DNA of 64,000 nucleotides, from contig NZ_VJXX01000004.1 of NCBI RefSeq assembly GCF_009377195.2, forward strand, positions 124,001 to 188,000, written 5' to 3'. Positions 43,105 to 52,881 of the stretch are shown here, piece by piece. Source of the stretch: Arthrobacter bussei. Its GTDB lineage: Bacteria; Actinomycetota; Actinomycetes; Actinomycetales; Micrococcaceae. A program made the position numbers and the translations under genes. Below the pieces are notes generated by a model. It had not been told where the DNA came from and did no database searches. It worked only from the letters and a program-made list of their open reading frames with translations. Each line of letters opens with the position of its first letter. Positions within the stretch are counted from its first letter, which is position 1.

Positions 43105-46100
43105 CTATTGACCGTCGAGGCTCCGCTCCTCGACGAGCCGGCCGTTGAGGATGCGCTCGATCGCGGTCCTGCCCACGAGGGCGGACTCCTCGATCGTCTC
43201 GTCATCCGCGCTCGGCTCGTCCTCGACGAAGCGGAGGTCGACCGTACTGCGCACAGCGGCCGCTTCCTCGGCCCGTTTCCGCTCGGCTTCGTCGAGCAGT
43301 TTCTGGTAGCGGCTGACCGGCTTGCGCAGTGCGTTGCCGGGATCGGCCGGCCGGTCGGACGGCGAGCCGACCCTCTCCGCTGCGTCGTCGGGCGCAACGA
43401 CGGCAGCGGATCCCCGTGCCATCGACCCCGGCCCCGGTGATCCCTGGGCGGCGGGCGCGGCACCGGAACGGCTGTCCGCAAGAGCGTCCGTGCGGATGAA
43501 GCTCGGGATGACGGGGCCGGCCGGACGAGCACCAGCAGGCGACGCGTCCGGTCCACCAGCCTCGGACGGCGAGACCGGTCCATCGCTCTCGGGCGCCCGC
43601 TGGGCAGGCTGCGCCTCCAGTGGCACTGAGGACTGCACCGGCGGCGACAGTCCGTCCCCGGGATCGGCGCGATCGACGGTCTTTGCGTTGCTGTCCGCCG
43701 ATCGGTCCGCTGCTCGCTCCGGTGCGGCGGCCGGAGGGCTCCATACGACACTGCGTGATGCCGTCCGCTCGGCAGCCCGCTGATCGGCTCCCCCTGCAGG
43801 GTCGGACACCTGCCCAGGTGATCCGCCAGCGGGGGTGGGACCACGCTGATCGGCTCGCCCGGACGGGGCGGGGCCCGGTGCGCGCTGATCCTGGCCTGTC
43901 GGTTCGGCACTGCCGGAGCGCGCTGAGGTGTGGGGCACGGGGCGGACAGGATCACCTGGACGCTGGCCCACTCCTCCGACGGCGGAGTGGGAGCCGGACC
44001 GCTCGGGAGGACGGGTGCCGCTCGCCTGCGCTGCAGGTCCACCCCGCTGTCCGGCGCTGCGGTCCGGGCGGGAGGTCTGGTCGACGCCGGGCGACGGCGA
44101 CCGACGGTCGTAGGGATCCGCGGGAACGGAGCCCCAGCCGGGGCCGGGGTCGAACGCTTCCTCCGGTGGTTCCACCAGGGCCCAGGAATCGTCGGACATG
44201 GACGGATCCCAGGCGCTGACCGCTTCCTGCCGGGTCTCGTCACGGGCGCCCGGTGCCGCAGCGCCCCTCGGGTGCTGTGCAGCCGGTCGACGTGGCTGAT
44301 CGGGGAGCGCTCCGCTGCCGGCTGAGGCGTTGCGGTGCGGCGGCATGCCCGATGATGCAGATGCAGCGTCGCGTAGCGGGCCGGTGATGGCAGGACCACG
44401 TCGTGGAGCCTCCGCAACCGTCTCGGGCGGCGTGGCTGCGGGTGGGGATGCGGCGGCGCCTTGAGCGTCTACGTCACCCCTCCGGGATGCCGGCGCAGCT
44501 GGCGAGGGGCTACCGCCGGCCGGAGATCCAGCCGGGCCGGGTGCAGTGGGAGCAGCAGGGCCCGCTGCAGCAGGTGCACCGACGCCGGGTGTCCGCCCGC
44601 GACGGGATCCGGCAGCAACGGCCGGGTGTGGGCTGTCGGCCGAGGGTGCAGCGGGGCCGGGTGCAGTGGGAGCAGCAGGACCCGCTGCAGCAGGCGCACC
44701 GACGCCGGGCGTCCCACCGTGGCGGGATCCGGCAGCAACGGCCGGGTGTGGGCTGTCGGACGAGGGTGCAGCGGGGCCTGACGCAGTAGCGCCGATACCC
44801 ATGGGCCGCTCTTCCGGCGCAGGAGTGGGCACAGTGGAGCCCGGGTCCGGGCTCCCCGGACCGTTCTGGCTAGCCGGTACTTTTGGGCCCGACTCACCCG
44901 CCCCGTCGGCGTCGTGGACCGCTTCGATGGAACAGGTCAGACCAAGGACCTTGTGGATGGCCTGCTTCACGTTGTCCATGTGCTGACCGCGCTGGAACCC
45001 GATGGCCGTTCCCTGGTTGGCGAAGGCGAGGACCAGTTGGTTGCCCTCGAAGGAGCGCGGTTTCGCGGACACGTTCACGATCAGCCAGGTGGCCCGCTTG
45101 ATCTTCGCCACCTCGTCCATGATCTCCGGCCACGCTCGCCGCACCATCTCGACGTTCCCGCCGCCGCGGGCCGCCGGCGGAGCACCCTGAGCGCCTGAAG
45201 GTGCGCCGGGCTCTGCAGCGGGGGTTGGTCGGGCTTCCGGACCAGGACCCCGGGCGTCTGCTGGACGGGGGGCTGGAGCGCGGTCGTCCTGCTCGGGACG
45301 GCGCCCCTGGGCGTCACCGCCGGCTGCCACGGGACGCGTCGACTGGCTGTACTCCGCGGCACCCTGTGCGCCGTGCTCGGATGACGGGGTACCGGGGTGT
45401 GCGTCGCTCGGTGCGGAGGGTGACGCGGAGGGGGACGGGGTGGCGCCGGACCTGGCGGGACCGGATGTGGCGGAACCGGACGCGGCCTCAGCGCCGGCTG
45501 GAGTGGAACCGGCGTCGGCTGGAGCGGAACCCGCGTCGGCTGGATCAGGACTCGTGCCGGCTGCGACAGAGTCGGCGCCGGCGGAACCTGATCCGGTCCC
45601 GGCGGCGGCACCCGCGGCACCCGCGGCACCCGAACTGGTCCCGGCACCGGAGGGGGCCGGAGCCGCACCGTTACCGGAGGAACGTCGGCCTGCCGGCGCG
45701 TCACTGAAGGCCGAATCGGTGGAGACGCCCCAGGCGCCACCCCAATCCGGCGATGAATCCGCTGCTGCGGAGCCCTGCCCCGCACGATCGGGGCGCACGG
45801 CTGCAGGGATAGCCGGAGCGGCGGGGGAGTTGGCTGCCGGTACCGCTGCAGGGATGGCTGGAGCGGCGGGATCAGCTGCGGGAAGCGACCAGCGAGCCGC
45901 CGCCTCTTCCGCGTTGCGTGGGACGTCCAGCCGCGCCCGCGCCGGGCGTGCGGGCGCCGCATCCGGTTCCGTCTCGGGTGATGCCTCTGGCGATGCCTCG
46001 GGTGACGCCGCGGGTGACGCTGCGGCCGGGGCGCCGCCGGCGTACTCGAGGCGTCGCTCGATCCGGTCCACGCGGGCGAGCGTGCCCCGGGCGGAGGCAT

Positions 46101-47202
46101 CGGCGGCCGGCAGCAGGAGCCGTGCGCACAGGAGTTCGAGGTGCAGGCGCGGCGAGGTGGCGCCGGTCATCTCCGTCAGCGCCGTGTTGGTGATGTCAGC
46201 CGAGCGGGACAGCTCCCCGGCGCCGAGCTGCGTGGCCTGCGTCCGCATGCGGTTCAGCTGGTCGTCCGGCACGCCGCGGAGGATCGAGGAGGCACCCTCG
46301 GGTACCGCATTGATGACGATCAGATCCCTGAAGCGCTCGAGCAGGTCCTCGACGAAACGGCGCGGATCATGACCGGTCTGGATGACGCGGTCCACGGCAT
46401 CGAACACCGTCCCGGCGTCTCCTGCCGCGATCGACTCGACGACGTCGTCGAGCAGGGTGGCGTGCGTGTACCCGAGGAGGGACACCGCGAGCTCGTAGTC
46501 GAGGCCCGCTTCGCCGGCACCGGCCATGAGCTGATCGAGCACGGAGAGCGAGTCGCGGACCGAGCCGCCGCCCGCGCGGATGACGAGCGACAGGACGCCC
46601 GGCGCCACCGGCACGTTCTCCTGCCGGCACAGCAGCTCGAGGTACCCCAGGAGGGGCTCCGGCGGAACGAGCCGGAAGGGGTAGTGGTGCGTCCGCGAAC
46701 GGATGGTGCCGATGACCTTGTCCGGTTCGGTGGTCGCGAAGATGAAGAGGATGTGCTCCGGCGGCTCCTCCACGATCTTCAGGAGGGCGTTGAACCCGGC
46801 GGACGTGACCATGTGGGCCTCGTCGATGATGAAGATCTTGAAGCGGTCGCGGACCGGCGCGAACGTGGCGCGCTCACGGAGGTCCCGGGCGTCGTCCACG
46901 CCACCGTGGCTGGCGGCGTCGATCTCGATGACGTCGAGGCTCCCGGAACCGTTGCGGGCGAGCTCCACGCAACTGTCGCAGACGCCGCAGGGCGTGGAAG
47001 TGGGCCCCTGGGCGCAGTTCAGGCACCGGGCGAGGATGCGCGCGGAGGTGGTCTTGCCGCAGCCGCGCGGCCCGGAGAACAGATAGGCGTGGTTGATGCG
47101 GTCCTTGTCGATGGCCGCCATCAGGGGGTCGGTGACATGCTCCTGACCGATGACGTCCGCGAAGGTCTCCGGACGGTAGCGACGGTAGAGGGCTGTACTC
47201 AC
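43105..47202 (-). CDS. dnaX: DNA polymerase III subunits gamma/tau (DnaX), very long
   Basis: A 1365-residue clamp-loader subunit. The first 370 residues are the conserved core: [20 protein letters not shown], Walker A GPRGCGKT (44-51), zinc cysteines within C60-C78, IIDEAHM and the sensor [12 protein letters not shown]. After residue 400 the protein is a Pro/Ala/Gly/Ser-rich low-complexity tail. One folded island (about 690-760, [43 protein letters not shown]) resembles a tau domain III piece. The tail contains two 40-residue repeats. The length is far above the E. coli tau (643). It overlaps the gluQ stop by 4 bp. Confidence 0.95.
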   Translation of the reverse strand: MSTALYRRYRPETFADVIGQEHVTDPLMAAIDKDRINHAYLFSGPRGCGKTTSARILARCLNCAQGPTSTPCGVCDSCVELARNGSGSLDVIEIDAASHGGVDDARDLRERATFAPVRDRFKIFIIDEAHMVTSAGFNALLKIVEEPPEHILFIFATTEPDKVIGTIRSRTHHYPFRLVPPEPLLGYLELLCRQENVPVAPGVLSLVIRAGGGSVRDSLSVLDQLMAGAGEAGLDYELAVSLLGYTHATLLDDVVESIAAGDAGTVFDAVDRVIQTGHDPRRFVEDLLERFRDLIVINAVPEGASSILRGVPDDQLNRMRTQATQLGAGELSRSADITNTALTEMTGATSPRLHLELLCARLLLPAADASARGTLARVDRIERRLEYAGGAPAAASPAASPEASPEASPETEPDAAPARPARARLDVPRNAEEAAARWSLPAADPAAPAIPAAVPAANSPAAPAIPAAVRPDRAGQGSAAADSSPDWGGAWGVSTDSAFSDAPAGRRSSGNGAAPAPSGAGTSSGAAGAAGAAAGTGSGSAGADSVAAGTSPDPADAGSAPADAGSTPAGAEAASGSATSGPARSGATPSPSASPSAPSDAHPGTPSSEHGAQGAAEYSQSTRPVAAGGDAQGRRPEQDDRAPAPRPADARGPGPEARPTPAAEPGAPSGAQGAPPAARGGGNVEMVRRAWPEIMDEVAKIKRATWLIVNVSAKPRSFEGNQLVLAFANQGTAIGFQRGQHMDNVKQAIHKVLGLTCSIEAVHDADGAGESGPKVPASQNGPGSPDPGSTVPTPAPEERPMGIGATASGPAAPSSDSPHPAVAAGSRHGGTPGVGAPAAAGPAAPTAPGPAAPSADSPHPAVAAGSRRGRTPGVGAPAAAGPAAPTAPGPAGSPAGGSPSPAAPASRRGDVDAQGAAASPPAATPPETVAEAPRRGPAITGPLRDAASASSGMPPHRNASAGSGALPDQPRRPAAQHPRGAAAPGARDETRQEAVSAWDPSMSDDSWALVEPPEEAFDPGPGWGSVPADPYDRRSPSPGVDQTSRPDRSAGQRGGPAAQASGTRPPERSGSHSAVGGVGQRPGDPVRPVPHTSARSGSAEPTGQDQRAPGPAPSGRADQRGPTPAGGSPGQVSDPAGGADQRAAERTASRSVVWSPPAAAPERAADRSADSNAKTVDRADPGDGLSPPVQSSVPLEAQPAQRAPESDGPVSPSEAGGPDASPAGARPAGPVIPSFIRTDALADSRSGAAPAAQGSPGPGSMARGSAAVVAPDDAAERVGSPSDRPADPGNALRKPVSRYQKLLDEAERKRAEEAAAVRSTVDLRFVEDEPSADDETIEESALVGRTAIERILNGRLVEERSLDGQ
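44541..44780. repeat. 120-bp direct repeat inside the dnaX tail
   Basis: GTGCAGTGGGAGCAGCAGG occurs at 44541 and again at 44661, and the sequence between repeats nearly exactly over 120 bases (40 codons). On the protein it gives two copies of [23 protein letters not shown]. The period keeps the frame. Confidence 0.85.
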
Positions 47203-48152
47203 GGAAGAACCTTATCGGTTGATGCTGACGGTTTGCATGCCGGGCAGGCAGGGGTGGAGAACAGGCCCGAGGGGTCCACGACCCACGGCTGCCGCGGGAG
47301 GCGCGCCGTGTCGAAAGCCCCGAGCGCGGCCTGGAGCGATCCCTCGGGAAGCCCGAGGGAGGACAGCAGGAGCGCGAGGACCGCACCGGGCGTCCGCCCC
47401 TGCGCGGCGAGGTCCTCCAGTGTCACGGCTCCGTCCCGTTTGGCAAGGCGGCGCCCCTCGGCCGTGACCGCCAGGGGGACGTGCGCGTAGACCGGCGCGG
47501 GCAGGCCGAGCAGGGAGGCGAGGTAGGCCTGGCGCGGCGCGGACGTGAGGAGGTCGTCCCCGCGCACCACCTGGTCGACGCCCTGCGCGGCGTCGTCGAC
47601 GACGACGGCGAGGTTGTAGGCGATCACCCCGTCGTTCCGTCGCAGCACGACGTCGTCGACCGGCGCTGCCACGCGCCCGGCGAGGACGTCCTCGACGGCC
47701 CAGGTGTCCACCGCGGCTCTCAGCCGGAGCGCCGGAGGGCGCTCGCGGCGCCGTCGTGCCCGGTCCTCGGCTGTGAGGCCCCGGCACGTGCCGGGGTAGA
47801 AGCCGGGACGTCCATGGAGTGCGCTGGCGGCTTCGGCGATGTCGCGGCGCGTGCAGAAGCACTCGTAGGCGAGGTCCCGATCGATCAGCGCGCGGAGGGC
47901 CTCGGAGTAGAGGTCGGTGCGGTCGCTCTGTCGGAGGACGGGGGAATCGGAGGTGATGCCCAGGTCGGCGAGTTCCGCCAGCTGATCCGCCTCGGCACCT
48001 GCCCGGACACGGTCGAGGTCCTCGACCCGGATGAGGAAACGGCGCCCGGTGGACCGGGCGAACAACCAGGCGACGACGGCGGTCCGGAGATTGCCGACGT
48101 GCAGCCGGCCGGAGGGGCTGGGTGCGAAGCGACCGGCGCCCGTGTCTGCCAC
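47199..48152 (-). CDS. gluQ: Glutamyl-Q tRNA(Asp) synthetase (GluQ)
   Basis: A 317-residue paralogue of glutamyl-tRNA synthetase without the anticodon-binding domain. It would add glutamate to queuosine in tRNA(Asp). Seen: [28 protein letters not shown] (HIGH-like), the zinc site CFCTRRD...YPGTC, and a KMSKS-like [12 protein letters not shown]. The GTG start at 48152 has GAGGAGGG 6 bases upstream. The window also has tgt (57137), which makes the queuosine base exchange, so the pathway's last steps are both present. Confidence 0.92.
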   Translation of the reverse strand: MADTGAGRFAPSPSGRLHVGNLRTAVVAWLFARSTGRRFLIRVEDLDRVRAGAEADQLAELADLGITSDSPVLRQSDRTDLYSEALRALIDRDLAYECFCTRRDIAEAASALHGRPGFYPGTCRGLTAEDRARRRRERPPALRLRAAVDTWAVEDVLAGRVAAPVDDVVLRRNDGVIAYNLAVVVDDAAQGVDQVVRGDDLLTSAPRQAYLASLLGLPAPVYAHVPLAVTAEGRRLAKRDGAVTLEDLAAQGRTPGAVLALLLSSLGLPEGSLQAALGAFDTARLPRQPWVVDPSGLFSTPACPACKPSASTDKVLP

Positions 48153-48186
48153 CGTGCACCCTCCTCGGCTGGGCTCGCTTAAAAGT

Positions 48187-48279
48187 GAAGACCCCCCATG
48201 CACCTGCCAGAGCCCGCTTACCCTTGCTACCTTCCGGTCCTGGGGGAGTTCACAGGATGACACCACATGAGGGGCCGGG
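48187..48279 (-). ncRNA. ffs: Signal recognition particle RNA (small bacterial type)
   Basis: The minus strand reads the conserved SRP core CCAGGACCGGAAGGTAGCAAG, with GGTAAGCGGGCTCTGGCAGGTG on the 3' side. The ends pair (GGCCCCTC at the 5' end with the GGGGGGTC near the 3' end). The GGAA tetraloop and asymmetric loop are as in 4.5S RNA, which binds Ffh and guides membrane proteins. It lies just upstream of gluQ-dnaX, a common place in actinobacteria. Ends are estimated to within about 5 bases. Confidence 0.95.
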
Positions 48280-48390
48280 AAATAGTCTACACAGCTGACA
48301 GTGCCGCCCCCGAATCGACGGCGGGGCCCGGAATGCGGCGCGATTCGGCAGGAGCCGCTTGTATGGGTATTCTGGTATCTGCTCCGAACG

Positions 48391-48475
48391 AGGAGGATTC
48401 GCCTAGCGGCCTATGGCGCACGCCTGGAACGCGTGTTGGGTTCACGCCCTCGGGGGTTCAAATCCCCCATCCTCC
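48391..48475 (+). tRNA. tRNA-Ser (anticodon GGA)
   Basis: The acceptor stem GGAGGAT/ATCCTCC (48391-48397, 48468-48474) closes an 85-base class II tRNA. The anticodon arm is CACGC-CTGGAAC-GCGTG with anticodon GGA. A long variable arm follows, then the T arm GGGGG-TTCAAAT-CCCCC. The CCA end is not encoded. Confidence 0.96.
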
Positions 48476-48488
48476 GCTCATAGCAATC

Positions 48489-48524
48489 AGCAGGACCCCG
48501 GCATCCGTGCCGGGGTCCTGCTGT
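48489..48524. terminator. Terminator after tRNA-Ser, shared with the convergent oxygenase gene
   Basis: A perfect 15-bp stem (AGCAGGACCCCGGCA with its complement at 48508-48522) with loop TCCG, followed by GTCT. Confidence 0.85.
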
Positions 48525-49433
48525 CTATGCGGGCGAGGTGCCGCCGACCCTGCGGATACGGATCTTCGCCGCCGCTTCCGCGGGACCCTCGGGCCCGAGC
48601 CCCAGCCTGATGACGCCGAGGACGAGCCGCACCGCCGGACGGATGGGCAGCGGGACGGGCCCGAGCGACGGGACGCGCAGCCCGAGCATCTCGCGGTGCC
48701 GCGGCTCGAGCGTCGCCACCGCGCCCGCCAGGAGGATCTGGTAGCCGAGGCGCTGGGACCGTGGCAGGGGCGGGTGCCGGATGTACGCGAGCGCCTCCTG
48801 AACCTGGTCGCTCCCGGTCAGCTCGTCGTCGAAGGCGGCCAGTTGGGCCCGGAGTTCCGCCTCGGACCGTGGCGGGTCCTCGAGGCCCATCAGCTCGCCC
48901 GCGGCCGCCCACTCGCGCACGTACTCGTCGACACCGCCGGGGATGGGCCCGCCGTACGCCCGGTGCGCCGCCACGAAGGCGTCGGTGAAGGCCAGGTGCA
49001 CCCACCGGATGAGGTCCGGATCGGCAGCCGAGTAGGGCTTCTCCGTCCCGCGGCTGTCGACGTAGGTGCCGTGCACCCTCGTGTGGAGCCGCTGCACGAA
49101 GGCGGAGCCCTCCTGCGCGGCGACCCTCGAGCCGTAGGTGACGGTGTAGATCCAGCGGATGGTGTTGGCCAGGCGCCCGAGCGGCTCCTCGCGGAAGCTG
49201 GAGTGCGCGTGCACGCCCGCCATCGCGCCGGGATGCAGTGCCTGGAGGAGGAGGGCGCGGATGCCCGCGACGGTCGGGGTGATGGAGCTATGGACGGTCC
49301 ACACTGCGGATCCGACCGGGAAATAGCCGGGATCGTCGCCCTTCTCGAACTCGAACTGCCACTGCGGGATGGTGGGATCGCCGTCGGTGAAGGTGGTGCG
49401 GAGCTGCGTCTTCCACGTGGCGATGATTCCCAT
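48525..49433 (-). CDS. MpaB/DUF2236 family oxygenase
   Basis: A 302-residue protein. The pattern SAVWTVHSSITPTVAGIRALLLQALHPGAMAGVHAHSSFREEPLGRLANTIRWIYTVTYG (about 40-105), VHGTYVDSRGTEKPYSAADPDLIRWVHLAFTDAFVAAH and the QALHP and RVHGTY elements are typical of the MpaB_like (DUF2236) family. Characterised relatives are haem enzymes, such as latex-clearing protein, whose histidines and Arg bind haem. The substrate here is unknown. The ATG at 49433 has only a weak ribosome site (AGGACGG at a long distance). Confidence 0.88.
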   Translation of the reverse strand: MGIIATWKTQLRTTFTDGDPTIPQWQFEFEKGDDPGYFPVGSAVWTVHSSITPTVAGIRALLLQALHPGAMAGVHAHSSFREEPLGRLANTIRWIYTVTYGSRVAAQEGSAFVQRLHTRVHGTYVDSRGTEKPYSAADPDLIRWVHLAFTDAFVAAHRAYGGPIPGGVDEYVREWAAAGELMGLEDPPRSEAELRAQLAAFDDELTGSDQVQEALAYIRHPPLPRSQRLGYQILLAGAVATLEPRHREMLGLRVPSLGPVPLPIRPAVRLVLGVIRLGLGPEGPAEAAAKIRIRRVGGTSPA

Positions 49434-49586
49434 GCGGCGATCCGTCCTGTCGGTGCTTCCGCGGCCCTGCGGGCCGTCAGCTGTCCAACGTCCTTCCGCC
49501 CCGGTTTGCTCCGGTGACCCCGGTGGTGCCCATCCGCATGGCAGGGTGGGACGAAGCAGGAGCACACCACCTACCAGGGAGCAGCC

Positions 49587-50090
49587 ATGTCCTCGACGGA
49601 CCTGTACGGTATCGACCTCACCATGAACGACGGCACACCGAGGTCCTTCGGCGACTTCCGCGGCCGGCCCGTCCTGGTGGTCAATGTCGCGTCCAAGTGT
49701 GGTTTCACGCCCCAGTACGCGGGGCTGGAGGCGCTGTACAGCAGGTACTCCGAGCAGGGCCTCGTGGTCCTCGGCATGCCCTGCAACCAGTTCATGGGGC
49801 AGGAACCCCTGAACGACGGCGAGATCGCCGAGTTCTGCTCGACCACGTTCGGCGTGACGTTCCCGCTGATGGCCAAGGGCGACGTCCGCGGGAAGGACCA
49901 GCACCCGCTCTACCAGCAGCTGACGACCTTCAAGAACGGCGTGCTGCCGGGCCTCGTGAAGTGGAACTTCGAGAAGTTCCTGGTCAACCGCGAGGGCGAG
50001 ATCGTCGCACGCTTCGCGCCCACGGTGGAGCCGGACGCCCCCGAGGTCGTCGCCGCCATCGAGAAGGTCCTGGAAGCCCAGGCGGCCTGA
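49587..50090 (+). CDS. Glutathione peroxidase-family thiol peroxidase
   Basis: A 167-residue peroxidase. The peroxidatic cysteine is C38 in NVASKCGFTPQY; the tetrad partners are in PCNQFMGQEP (Gln) and VKWNFEKFLV (Trp, Asn). A Cys-type (not Sec) bacterial enzyme like this usually takes electrons from thioredoxin or mycothiol rather than glutathione. GGGAGCAG precedes the ATG. Confidence 0.95.
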   Translation: MSSTDLYGIDLTMNDGTPRSFGDFRGRPVLVVNVASKCGFTPQYAGLEALYSRYSEQGLVVLGMPCNQFMGQEPLNDGEIAEFCSTTFGVTFPLMAKGDVRGKDQHPLYQQLTTFKNGVLPGLVKWNFEKFLVNREGEIVARFAPTVEPDAPEVVAAIEKVLEAQAA

Positions 50091-50150
50091 GCCGGAGGCC
50101 TTCGGCAGCAACCCGGGTGTGCCGGCCGGTAGGCGCCGGGGCCAGCAATC

Positions 50151-51071
50151 CTAGCCGAGCGAGGCCACGCACCGGGCGAGGAAGGCGGCGCCCGCCTCCT
50201 CGTGGATGAGAGCCCCTTCGGTGATGACCTCGTAGGGCTTCGCCGGGACGCCGTCCGCGGGCCGGACGTCCACGTGGGCGACGTCGAACCCCTGCTCGTG
50301 CAGGTAGTCGGCCATGGCGTAGTCGGTCCGGGAGTCGCCCACGGTCCGCCAGGTGCGCGGAGGGTCCATGAAGGGTGCGACGAGCGTGAGGGCACGTTCG
50401 GCTCCCACATCCTTGCCCGTCCGCACCGACTCGATGTCGGTCGAGATGATGGTCGGGTCCACGCGGTAGTCGATGTGGCCGTCGCTGTCCGGTTCCTCGC
50501 GGTCGAGGCGGGACGCACCCATGTCGTGGCTGTGCAGGATGTCCATCGCGTCGTCGTCGAACCCCTGCTGGCCCATCAGGTAGTCCGCGTTGGTCGCGGT
50601 GAGCAGCTGCTCCACCGAGACCATGGCGAGCTTGGTCTCGTCGAAGAACATGAGGTCGGCGTACTTCTCCTCCACGAGGTCGCGCACGTCATCGGCGAAA
50701 CTCACCGGCAGGGCGAGGTCGCGGTCCACGAAGACCTCCCCGGCGCCGTCGGCCGTGAACGAGAACCAGGTGGCGCCCTTCTCGCAGACGGCGTGGAAGG
50801 TGACGCCGATCGGGATGCCGGCGGCGATCATGGGCGTCATCACCTGCTCCCGGATGAAGGCGTCCGACCGGCCGGTGTTGAAGACGACGGGCCAGCCTGC
50901 GGCGGCGAGGGTGAGCAGATCCGCGATGATCCCTGCCGGTACGGTGCGCGTCACCGGGCTGGCGACGGGCCCGTCGACATCGAGCAGGAGTCCCGCCGTG
51001 GGCTGCGCCGGAGCGGTGACGGGCAGTGCGGGGGCGTCGGGCAGGAGATCGAGCGGGGCATCCGTAGGCAT
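50151..51071 (-). CDS. HAD-superfamily phosphatase
   Basis: A 306-residue HAD hydrolase. Motif I is LLLDVDGPVASPVT, motif II FNTGRSD, and motif IV TVGDSRTDYAMADYLHEQG. A cap of the Cof/sucrose-phosphatase type lies between (about 85-210). The substrate is unknown, probably a sugar phosphate. The ATG at 51071 is preceded by 6 bases and CATAAT, with no ribosome site, so it may be leaderless. It is divergent from rbsK. Confidence 0.8.
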   Translation of the reverse strand: MPTDAPLDLLPDAPALPVTAPAQPTAGLLLDVDGPVASPVTRTVPAGIIADLLTLAAAGWPVVFNTGRSDAFIREQVMTPMIAAGIPIGVTFHAVCEKGATWFSFTADGAGEVFVDRDLALPVSFADDVRDLVEEKYADLMFFDETKLAMVSVEQLLTATNADYLMGQQGFDDDAMDILHSHDMGASRLDREEPDSDGHIDYRVDPTIISTDIESVRTGKDVGAERALTLVAPFMDPPRTWRTVGDSRTDYAMADYLHEQGFDVAHVDVRPADGVPAKPYEVITEGALIHEEAGAAFLARCVASLG

Positions 51072-51076
51072 GTCCC

Positions 51077-51082
51077 CATTAT
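51077..51082 (-). promoter_or_regulatory. -10 hexamer CATAAT, possible leaderless start of the HAD gene
   Basis: On the minus strand CATAAT is followed by GGGGAC and the ATG at 51071, a 6-base gap as at other leaderless candidates in this window. Confidence 0.45.
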
Positions 51083-51148
51083 GTTCCCGCCCGGGCCGCC
51101 CTTCCATCCGCGGCTACGGTGACCTTGCTTCGTGCGACACTTCACCCC

Positions 51149-52102
51149 ATGAAAAGAGCGTCGCCGGGCATCGTCGTCGTCGGGTCCATCAATGCGGACC
51201 TCGTGGTCACCCTCGCACGGCACCCGCATCCTGGTGAGACCGTGCTCGGGCGCTCGATGACGGTGCTGCCCGGCGGCAAGGGCGCCAACCAGGCGGTGGC
51301 GGCCGCGCTGCTGGGCGCGGATGTCACGCTGATCGGCGCCGTGGGGTCGGACGCGTACGCGGATATCGCGCTGTCCGCACTGTCGGCCGCGGGTGTCGAC
51401 CTCGGCGCGGTCAGCAGGCTCGACGGCGGGACCGGCGTCGCCGTCGTCGAGGTGTCCGACGACGGGGAGAACACCATCGTGGTGCTGCCCGGCGCCAACG
51501 ATCAGGTCACGCCGGACGTCGTCACGGCGTCAGCGGAGGCGATCCGGAACGCTGCCGTCGTCATCGTCCAGGGCGAACTGCCGGCAGCATCCATCGAGGC
51601 GGCCGTCCGCGCCGCTACCGGGCGCGTCGTCGTCAACCTGGCGCCCGTCATCGGGATGGAGCGCGACGTCCTGCTCCGGGCAGATCCACTCGTCGTCAAC
51701 GAGCACGAGGGAGCCCTGGTCCTCGAGCAGCTGGGCGGGACCGCGACCGGCGGCCATGGCTCCGTGGTCGAGGCGCTCCTCGCCTGTGGCTTCGCCTCCG
51801 TGGTGATGACGCTCGGCGGCGCGGGAGCGCTGCTGTCCGACGGCGCCGCCGTGCGTCCGGTCCCGGCGCCCACTGTCTCCGCCGTGGACACCACGGGTGC
51901 GGGGGACGCCTTCGTGGGCGCGCTCGCGGCCCGGCTCGCCGCCGGAAGCACCCTCGACGATGCCGTGCACTTCGCCGTCCGCGTCGGCTCCTACGCCGTC
52001 CAGCACCCGGGGGCCCAGCCCTCCTACCCCACGCTCGATGACGAGCTGCCCGAACCACAGCACCCGCGCATCGCGGGTTCCCAGCAGGAATCGAGTCCGT
52101 GA
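51149..52102 (+). CDS. rbsK: Ribokinase (RbsK)
   Basis: A 317-residue PfkB-family kinase. VVVGSINADLVVTLARHPHPGETVLG and LPGGKGANQAVAAALLGADVTLIGAVGSDAY at the N-terminus and VDTTGAGDAFVGALAARLA near residue 250 (catalytic Asp) are ribokinase marks. It phosphorylates ribose. The ATG at 51149 gives the standard length. It is coupled to rbsD by a GTGA overlap. Confidence 0.94.
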   Translation: MKRASPGIVVVGSINADLVVTLARHPHPGETVLGRSMTVLPGGKGANQAVAAALLGADVTLIGAVGSDAYADIALSALSAAGVDLGAVSRLDGGTGVAVVEVSDDGENTIVVLPGANDQVTPDVVTASAEAIRNAAVVIVQGELPAASIEAAVRAATGRVVVNLAPVIGMERDVLLRADPLVVNEHEGALVLEQLGGTATGGHGSVVEALLACGFASVVMTLGGAGALLSDGAAVRPVPAPTVSAVDTTGAGDAFVGALAARLAAGSTLDDAVHFAVRVGSYAVQHPGAQPSYPTLDDELPEPQHPRIAGSQQESSP

Positions 52103-52482
52103 AGAAGTCAGGCATCATCAACGCACCCCTCAGTCGGGCTCTGGCGACGCTCGGCCACGGTCACCTCGTGGTCATCGCCGACTGCGGACTCCCGCTGCCG
52201 GATTCGGCGTCCGTCCTGGATCTGGCGCTGGTGCGCGGGATCCCGTCCTTCACCCAGGTGCTGGACGCGGTGCTCGCCGAGATCGTGGTGGAGGGTAGTA
52301 CGGCCGCCGCGGAGGCCCGGGGGTCGGACGTGGACGCCTGGCTCGAGGACAGTGGCCTGCAGCCCACACGCATCTCCCACGAGGACCTGAAGGGACTTCT
52401 GCCCGAGGCCCGGCTCATCATCCGGACCGGGGAGGCAACTCCCTACGCCAACATCGTCCTGCAGTGCGGCGTCGACTTCTGA
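52099..52482 (+). CDS. rbsD: D-ribose pyranase (RbsD)
   Basis: A 127-residue RbsD: MKKSGIINAPLSRALATLGHGHLVVIADCGLPLP with the active-site GH.D region, and the C-terminal IIRTGEATPYANIVLQCGVDF. It interconverts ribose pyranose and furanose for RbsK. The start is GTG, overlapping the rbsK stop. No ribose transporter is adjacent, though a sugar ABC transporter lies at the left end of the window. Confidence 0.95.
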   Translation: MKKSGIINAPLSRALATLGHGHLVVIADCGLPLPDSASVLDLALVRGIPSFTQVLDAVLAEIVVEGSTAAAEARGSDVDAWLEDSGLQPTRISHEDLKGLLPEARLIIRTGEATPYANIVLQCGVDF

Positions 52483-52569
52483 TGTGAGCGTTCCGTGCCC
52501 GGGGGTAACCTTTGGGCCACGAGATGCCTGCTTCCGGGCGGCCGCGTTCCATTGCCCCGCGCAATTACC

Positions 52570-52575
52570 TAGGCT
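52570..52575 (+). promoter_or_regulatory. -10 hexamer TAGGCT, apparent leaderless start
   Basis: TAGGCT is followed by GTAGCA and the GTG at 52582, a 6-base gap and no ribosome site; context CCTAGGCTG resembles CCTAGGGTTG before 7006. Confidence 0.55.
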
Positions 52576-52581
52576 GTAGCA

Positions 52582-52881
52582 GTGATCTTCAAAGCAGTCA
52601 GTGACGGCCGGCCGTACCCCGACCACGGACACGTGACCCCCAAGGACTGGGCCGAGGTGCCCCCGCGGCAGGTGCGGCTCGACGAACTCGTGACCACCAA
52701 GACGACGCTCGACCTCGAGGCGCTGCTGGCCGAGGACTCGACCTTCTTCGGTGACCTGTTCCCCCACGTGGTGCAGTGGAACGAGACCATGTACCTGGAG
52801 GACGGCCTGCACCGCGCCGTGCGGACCGCGCTGCACCAGCGGACCATCCTGCACGCGAGGGTCCTCGTGCTCAATGACTGA
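52582..52881 (+). CDS. Small conserved-looking acidic protein, unrecognised
   Basis: A 99-residue soluble protein: MIFKAVSDGRPYPDHGHVTPKDWAEVPPRQVRLDELVTTKTTLDLEALL and then FFGDLFPHVVQWNETMYLEDGLHRAVRTALHQRTILHARVLVL. I do not assign a function. The layout is compact (charged strands, then a helix LHRAVRTALHQ), and the C-terminal half superficially resembles small antitoxin-like folds, but no toxin gene is present. The start is GTG and apparently leaderless. It overlaps the next gene by 8 bp, so the two are coupled. Confidence 0.75.
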   Translation: MIFKAVSDGRPYPDHGHVTPKDWAEVPPRQVRLDELVTTKTTLDLEALLAEDSTFFGDLFPHVVQWNETMYLEDGLHRAVRTALHQRTILHARVLVLND

